Shown here: positions 59,496-64,000 of the stretch, one piece after another | Position numbering within the stretch: position 1 is the stretch's first letter | Layout of the letters: each line of letters starts with the position of its first letter | Origin: Eopsaltria australis | Lineage: Eukaryota > Chordata > Aves > Passeriformes > Petroicidae | Direction of reading: 5' to 3' | Assembly (NCBI GenBank): GCA_034509425.1 | Contig: JAVTVJ010001123.1 | Coordinates: 141,232 to 205,231, forward strand | Length of the DNA stretch: 64,000 nt | The notes under the pieces: generated by a model | Database searches by the model: none | What the model was told of the DNA's origin: nothing | What the model saw: the letters and a program-made list of their open reading frames with translations, nothing else | Position numbers and translations under genes: made by a program

Positions 59496-60726
59496 ATGGG
59501 TATTAAGTTGTCCCGGACAGAGCAGGAGTTTTATATCCAAGTTAAAGAAACCCTGAAGGTGAAAAACGGGAAAGCTAATAAGAGGGCTTGGAAACATTTT
59601 GTTAAGTGGATTTTTGTTTATGTTCTTTTTGCTTCTGCTTCTTCTGTTAAAATTCTGGGTTTTTGGGACTTAGTAGAAAAACATTTACGGGCAGTGGAGA
59701 GAGGGGGTGATGTTTCTGTTTGGAAATATTTTCCGTTGTTGATTTTAATTTGTGATACTTCGTGTATTTGTCGGGAAAGCTTGGAATCCCCGATTCACCC
59801 ATTCCATGTTCCTAATTCCCCTTTTCCCAATCCCTCTTCCCTGCTGCAGGGAAGCGCGCCCCTTGGTTCTCCCCGCTATGAGACTGATTCCCTCATAGCG
59901 AACTTCACCCCAAACCCTTTCTCCGAGCCCTCAGTCCAAACTGCGCCGGTTGCGCTCCCCCATTGTTCTACTTTACAAAATGGCTGTGATCTTAAAGATG
60001 GCGGCGGCCTCGTGGCGCCGTGCAGCCACCCTTGCACCCACTGCGCAGCCTCATGCCGAAAGCCCGCGAACCCTCCCAGCTCCTCCCACGGTTCCTTCCC
60101 CTTCACGTTGGTTGGCCCTGCGTCGGGTTCCCCCCCCGCGACCGATGATGTCTTCGCGTCGGGTCCCTCCCCTTGCGCCAGAGGTCCCCGCCCCACTGCG
60201 CGCCTGGACAGCCCATACCAACTGCAGTCCCGCCCTTAACCACCGCCCACTTCCAGATTCCCACACCCTCCCTTTCAGTTCCCACGACTGGGGACCAGGA
60301 AGTGGAGAGGCTGGAGCCTGCGATGCAGCCGGTCAGTCAAGCCCTGCAGTGGTGTCGGTTATGTACAACCGGCAGGGTAACAAACCCTGATGGGAACCTC
60401 TGTCACCTGCAGCCTTGCGAGACCTTTGCAAGGTAGAGAGAGAGTTTGGGAGAGATTCTCCTCACTTTAAAAGTGTACTGAATTCCACCTTTAATGTAGC
60501 AGTACTGGTCCCATCTGATATAAAAAGAATCATGACAAGTATTTTAGTTAAGGCTCGGTATTGGGTGTGGGAAAAGATATGGAAGCGGCAGCTTCAAAGC
60601 CTGCTGAACAGTTCTAATCATCCTCCACCTAAGTCTTCCACAGGCTCCTGGACACCACATGCTCCATCCCATTTGGGAAACGCATCAGGGAGCGCGGATA
60701 AGCACCGCGCTCCTCAAAGAAATTAA
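59496..60726 (+). pseudogene. gag: ERV copy 2: truncated, frameshifted gag (matrix to capsid start)
   Basis: The ATG at 59496 opens with MGIKLSRTEQEF. Gly2 fits N-myristoylation of a matrix protein, and the Trp-rich segment that follows resembles class II matrix helices. A Pro/Ser/Thr-rich region with P-P-rich stretches follows. The frame stops at 60239 because 23 bases present in copy 3 are missing here between two CCCCGCCCC repeats. Further on, 60415-60726 encodes a capsid-like start (REFGRDSPHFKSVLNSTFN, VPSDIKRIMTSILVKA). All remaining capsid, nucleocapsid, protease and pol are absent. No functional Gag can be made. Confidence 0.82.
59995..60005 (+). promoter_or_regulatory. YY1-type motif inside the ERV body
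   Basis: AAGATGGCGGC matches the classical YY1 core. It recurs at 62778-62788 in copy 3, and a related AAAATGGCTG lies about 17 bases upstream in both. It falls inside the gag frame, so it may be partly coding coincidence. Binding is not shown. Confidence 0.4.
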
Positions 60727-60764
60727 AAGCTGAATCTACTGTGTCCTGCTCTCCATCACCACCC

Positions 60765-60977
60765 ATGCCACTGGAAACACCATCAGAGGCGATCCCGAAT
60801 GACCAGTTGCTTGGACCACGACGGCGGAAGTTAGTAGGTGTCACAACTTTCCACCCGACGCGTCCCCCAGAACAGACCTGGACGACTCTACTAACAGACG
60901 CTGCTCCGCAGAGATCAGCGTGGAAGAGAAGGAAAAAGAAGAGTCCAGACTTTGACAGCGATCAAGAAAATCACTGA
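60765..60977 (+). CDS. ERV copy 2: small basic env-leader-like ORF (70 codons)
   Basis: An ATG at 60765 opens an uninterrupted 70-codon frame just after the gag truncation. It contains two basic clusters (GPRRRKLVG and AWKRRKKKSPDFDSDQE), the second followed by an acidic Ser/Asp/Glu tail. Position at the env start and Arg/Lys clusters recall the env leader from which some class II retroviruses make small RNA-export proteins (Rec/Rem type). The second half is homologous to 1440-1550 in copy 1. In copy 3 a CGA-to-TGA change interrupts it. The role is an inference from position and composition only; it may be non-functional. Confidence 0.4.
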   Translation: MPLETPSEAIPNDQLLGPRRRKLVGVTTFHPTRPPEQTWTTLLTDAAPQRSAWKRRKKKSPDFDSDQENH

Positions 60978-61107
60978 GACCCTTCTTTTTGATACCTTCC
61001 CCTTAGACTCTCCCCAAACCTGCCCCATGTACCTCCCAGACCCCAACCTCCCGTACCCCGATCATCCCCAGTCTTGTAGAGAGACAGAGAGGGAGAGAGA
61101 GACAATG

Positions 61108-61265
61108 CTTTAATAATGTTTGTTTGTTTTATTGCAGATTTTAAAGACTTTGCTTTAGATTTTAGTTATTATCTTCATTGTGTTAAGCTTCCTTGGATGT
61201 TTTAAAGCCTTCATCATTTCTTTTATTAAGAAGTCACTTTCTTTAAGTAAAAAAACAGGGGGAGA
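61108..61265 (+). pseudogene. ERV copy 2: Env anchor remnant and polypurine tract
   Basis: Homologous to 1779-1932 of copy 1, with the same splice-acceptor-like TTTTATTGCAG and the hydrophobic segment. A TAG at 61156-61158 replaces the Trp codon, so the frame is broken. It ends in the A-rich/CAGGGGGAGA polypurine tract (61249-61265) that abuts LTR3. Confidence 0.65.
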
Positions 61266-61885
61266 TGTAGCGGTGGTTCTGAACCAGGAAGGATTAGAGT
61301 CCCTCCATAGACTTGCAGAGGATGAGGACTTCTGGTGGCATGTTCCACAGACAGAGAATTTCCCCCCTGAGCTGCCAGAGACAATGGTTTAGACCACCAA
61401 GCCACGAACCCCAAGTTCCTGCTATTGGTTCCTTGACTTGTCTGTTATATATCCCAGTTCTGGAAAATTCCCTGTTACCCCCTTGTTCATTCGTTGTTCT
61501 CTCTACCCCCCTCCCCTCCCTAAACCTCATTCGACTATGCACCCTGGTCCCTCCCTTGTATTGCCCCTGTGCCCTCAGTTTATTGGATGTTATTCCTCCC
61601 TTAAATACCCATGGAATGAGCTATTCTGGGCTCTTAGTCCCTGAGCTCCCTTGGGGGTAATAAACCTACTGAACTCTCATACTAAGGGTCCTCCTTCTTT
61701 GGGTAGTTCTTTGCTATCCTGCCGTGCTCTGAGGGCAACAACTCCTCAGCCCGAAAGCAGACTAGCGGTGCCCGTAGTCGGCTCCCCGGTTAAGCCCTAT
61801 CGATCGGAAATCGAACGGCTTTCCAGGGTCGCGCTAGCGCTCTGCCGCCGGGACCAGAGCGGGATAAAAAGCAGGGAACGCAACA
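61266..61885 (+). repeat. Shared middle LTR of the ERV tandem (LTR3, 620 bp)
   Basis: Starts TGTAGCGG right after the polypurine tract of copy 2 and ends CGCAACA right before the primer-binding site of copy 3. It therefore serves as 3' LTR of one body and 5' LTR of the next, with no host DNA between them. TTAAATA is at 61601-61607 and AATAAA at 61659-61664. It has 28 bases near 61292-61325 that LTR1 and LTR2 lack; AGGAT repeats border the extra stretch. Confidence 0.92.
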
Positions 61886-61887
61886 AG

Positions 61888-61906
61888 TGGCGCCCCGAAC
61901 TGGGAC
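61888..61906 (+). other. Primer-binding site of ERV copy 3
   Basis: Same 19-base Lys-tRNA-like site as at 59102-59120, two bases after the end of LTR3. Its presence shows that LTR3 is also a 5' LTR. Confidence 0.8.
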
Positions 61907-62282
61907 TTTGATTTTTCGTGGTTCCCTGTGAGCGACCTTGACCGCTGCAGCGATCCGGACTGCGCCTTTGGGAAGCCGCTTCCCCTGACGAGGACCTCCA
62001 CGTTCTAGTGGTGGACTTGGAAGGGGCATCAGTAACCGTTGTGGAGCGAGCACGCTAGCTGAAGCTGACTAACGATCCCAAAGACCCTTACTCTTTTGGA
62101 TTTTTTTTTTTCTTCCTCTGGAGCCGGTGTCAGCAACTGAAGCCAGGATCGAGGAACCAAGATCCGCTCGCAAGCGGTGAGGTTCGGCGTCCGCGATAAG
62201 CAGCGGGAATCAGGCTCGGGGGGAGAGTTTTTAGTTTTGTTGTACAGTTTCAAAAGAGTAAGGAGGCTCCGTTTCGGAGACA
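61907..62282 (+). other. 5' leader of ERV copy 3
   Basis: Closely similar to the leader of copy 2 (59121-59495), with scattered substitutions and a one-base difference in the T run. A candidate splice donor GCG/GTGAGG is at about 62174-62181. Confidence 0.6.
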
Positions 62283-63532
62283 ATGGGTATTAAGTTGTCC
62301 CGGACGGAGCAGGAGTTTTATATCCAAGTTCAAGAAACCTTGAAGTTAAAAAATGGGAAAGTTAATACGAGGGCTTGGAAACGTTTTGTTAAGTGGATTT
62401 TTGTTTATGTTCCTTTTGCTTCTTCTTCTGTTAAAATTCTGGGTTTTTGGAACTTAGTAGAAAAATGTTTACGGGCAGTAGAGAGCGGGAGTGATGTTTC
62501 AGTTTGAAAATTTTTTCCGTTGTTGATTTTATTTGTGATACTTTGCGTATTTGTCGGGAAAGTTTGGAATCCCCGATTCACCCATTCCATGTTCCTAATT
62601 CCCCTTTTCCCAATCCCTCTTCCCCGCTGCAGGAAAGCGCGCCCCTCGGTTCTCCCCGCTATGAGACTGATTCCCTCATAGCGAACTTTACCCCAAACCC
62701 TTTCTCCGAGCCCTCAGTCCAAATTGCGTCGGTTGCGCTCCCCCATTGTTCTACTTTACAAAATGGCTGTGGTTTTAAAGATGGCGGCGGCCTCGTGGCG
62801 TTGTGCCGCCACCCTTGCACCCACTGCGCAGCCTCAAGCCGAAAGCCCGCGAACCCTCCCAGCTCCTCCCACGGTTCCTTCCCCTTCGCGTCGGTTGGCC
62901 CTGCGTCGGGTTCCCCCCCTGCGGCCGATGATGTCTTCGCGTCGGGTCCCTCCCCTTGCGCCGGAGGTCCCCGCCCCTGCCCGAGGGAGCTCCCCGCCCC
63001 ACCGCGCGCCTGGACTGCCCATACCAACTGCAGTCCCGCCCCTAACCACCGCCCACTTCCAGATTCCCACGCCCTCCCTTTCAGTTCCCATGACTGGGGA
63101 CCCGGAAGCGGAGAGGCTAGAGCCTGCGGTGCGGCTGGTGAGTTAAGCCCTGTAGTGGCGCCGGTGATGTACAACCAGCAGGGTAACATCCCCCGATGGG
63201 AACCACTGTCACCTGCAGCCTTGCGAGAGCTTTGCAAGGTAGAGAGAGAGTTTGGGAGAGATTCTCCTTACTTTAAAAGTGTACTGAATTCCACCTTTAA
63301 TGCAGCGGTGCTGGTCCCATCTGATATAAAAACAATCATGACAAGTATTTTAGTTAAGGCTTGGTATTGGGTGTGGGAAAAGATATGGAAGCGGCAGCTT
63401 CAAAGCCTGCTGAGCAGTTCTAATCATCCTCCACCTAAGTCTTCCACAGGCTCCTGGACACCACATGCTCCATCCCATTTGGGAAACGCATCAGGGAGCG
63501 CGGATAAGCACCGCGCTCCTCAAAGAAATTAA
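62283..63532 (+). pseudogene. gag: ERV copy 3: truncated, broken gag
   Basis: The ATG at 62283 begins the same MGIKLSRTEQEF matrix start as copy 2. A Trp-to-stop change (TGA, 62505-62507) ends the first frame after 74 codons, and a one-base loss about 25 bases later shifts what follows. Downstream, a long frame up to 63532 runs through the Pro/Ser-rich region into the capsid start (REFGRDSPYFKSVLNSTFN). It ends at the same point as in copy 2 (KHRAPQRN, stop). The 23 bases lost in copy 2 are present. The identical truncation point shows that the two bodies share an ancestor with this deletion. Confidence 0.82.
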
Positions 63533-64000
63533 AAGCTGAATCTACTGTGTCCTGCTCTCCATCACCACCCATGCCACTGGAAACACCATCAGAGGCGATC
63601 CCGAATGACCAGTTGCTTGGACCATGACGGCGGAAGTTAGTCGGTGTCACAACTTTCCACTCGACGCGTCCCCCAGAACAGACCCGGACGACTCTACCAA
63701 CAGACGCTGCTCCGCAGAGATCAGCGTGGAAGAGAAGGAAAAAGAAGACTCCAGACTTTGACAGCGATCAAGAAAATCACTGAGACCCTTCTTTTTGATA
63801 CCTTCCCCTTAGACTCTCCCCAAACCTGCCCCATGTACCTCCCAGACCCCAACCTCCCGTACCCTGATCATCCCCAGACTTGTAGAGAGACAATGCTTTA
63901 ACAAAGTTTGTTTCTTTTATAGCAGATTTTAAAGACTTTGCTTTGGATTTTAGTTATTATCTTCATTGTGTTAAGCTTCCTTGGATGTTTTTAAACCTTC
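63533..64000 (+). pseudogene. ERV copy 3: env-leader-like and anchor remnant, cut by window edge
   Basis: Homologous to 60727-61210 of copy 2. A TGA replaces CGA in the basic leader-like frame, in the segment corresponding to GPRRRK. The anchor segment keeps its Trp codon but has an extra T in ATGTTTTTAAA, which shifts its end. The window stops about 54 bases before the position where the polypurine tract and a further LTR would be expected. Confidence 0.7.

Noticed and set aside
62659..63237. 192-codon minus-strand frame in ERV copy 3
   Set aside because: It is the antisense shadow of the Pro/Ser-rich gag region, has a matching shadow in copy 2, and carries no domain of its own.

Overview
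The window is vertebrate, almost certainly avian, genomic DNA. The grounds are CR1 LINE fragments, one with an ATTCTATG-type end, avian-style class II and class III endogenous retroviral LTRs, and a split gene that I recognise as BICD2. Nothing indicates a bacterial or plasmid origin. Most long open frames are chance or retroviral.

Layout from left to right. (1) 1-2526 is the 3' half of an endogenous retrovirus (ERV copy 1): decayed pol with RNase H and integrase, almost no env, a polypurine tract and a 594-bp 3' LTR. (2) 2527-10240 has no gene I can recognise and may be intron 1 of a minus-strand gene. (3) 10245-11490 is a CpG island with a candidate 13-nt first coding exon on the minus strand. 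Gene order known in mammals, plus a weak N-terminal match, makes IPPK the leading guess. (4) 11490 to about 20-24 kb is intergenic DNA plus the 3' UTR of BICD2. (5) 25166-46837 holds exons 2-7 of BICD2 on the minus strand, with clean splice sites and phases except for a one-base frameshift in exon 5. The intron after exon 3 begins with a GC donor. Exon 1, which carries the start codon and the dynein-contacting CC1 box, was not found and probably lies past 64000. (6) BICD2 intron 2 contains a class II solo LTR at 37891-38529 with a perfect 6-bp target duplication and a 33-base C run. (7) 50321-53354, in the presumed BICD2 intron 1, is one minus-strand ERVL-like LTR inserted inside another of the same family. 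Each is flanked by a 5-bp duplication with one mismatch. (8) 58508-64000 is a tandem of two internally deleted ERV copies (2 and 3) of the same family as copy 1, ordered LTR - body - shared LTR - body. The next LTR is expected about 54 bases past the window edge.

The right-hand tandem is the most interesting structure. Both bodies keep the leader, a Gag matrix start and the beginning of capsid. They then jump directly to an env-leader-like segment and a short membrane-anchor tail, with no protease, reverse transcriptase, integrase or Env surface domain. Copy 1 is a pol-bearing relative with the same 3' end, so the window shows a pol-bearing form and a deleted form of one family. The shared middle LTR carries 28 bases missing from the other two LTRs, so the tandem did not come from simple duplication of one newly integrated provirus. 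All retroviral reading frames examined are broken, except a 70-codon basic env-leader-like frame in copy 2 and a short anchor frame in copy 1.

BICD2 links dynein-dynactin to Rab6 and RANBP2 cargo. It is the only cellular protein-coding gene assigned here with high confidence.
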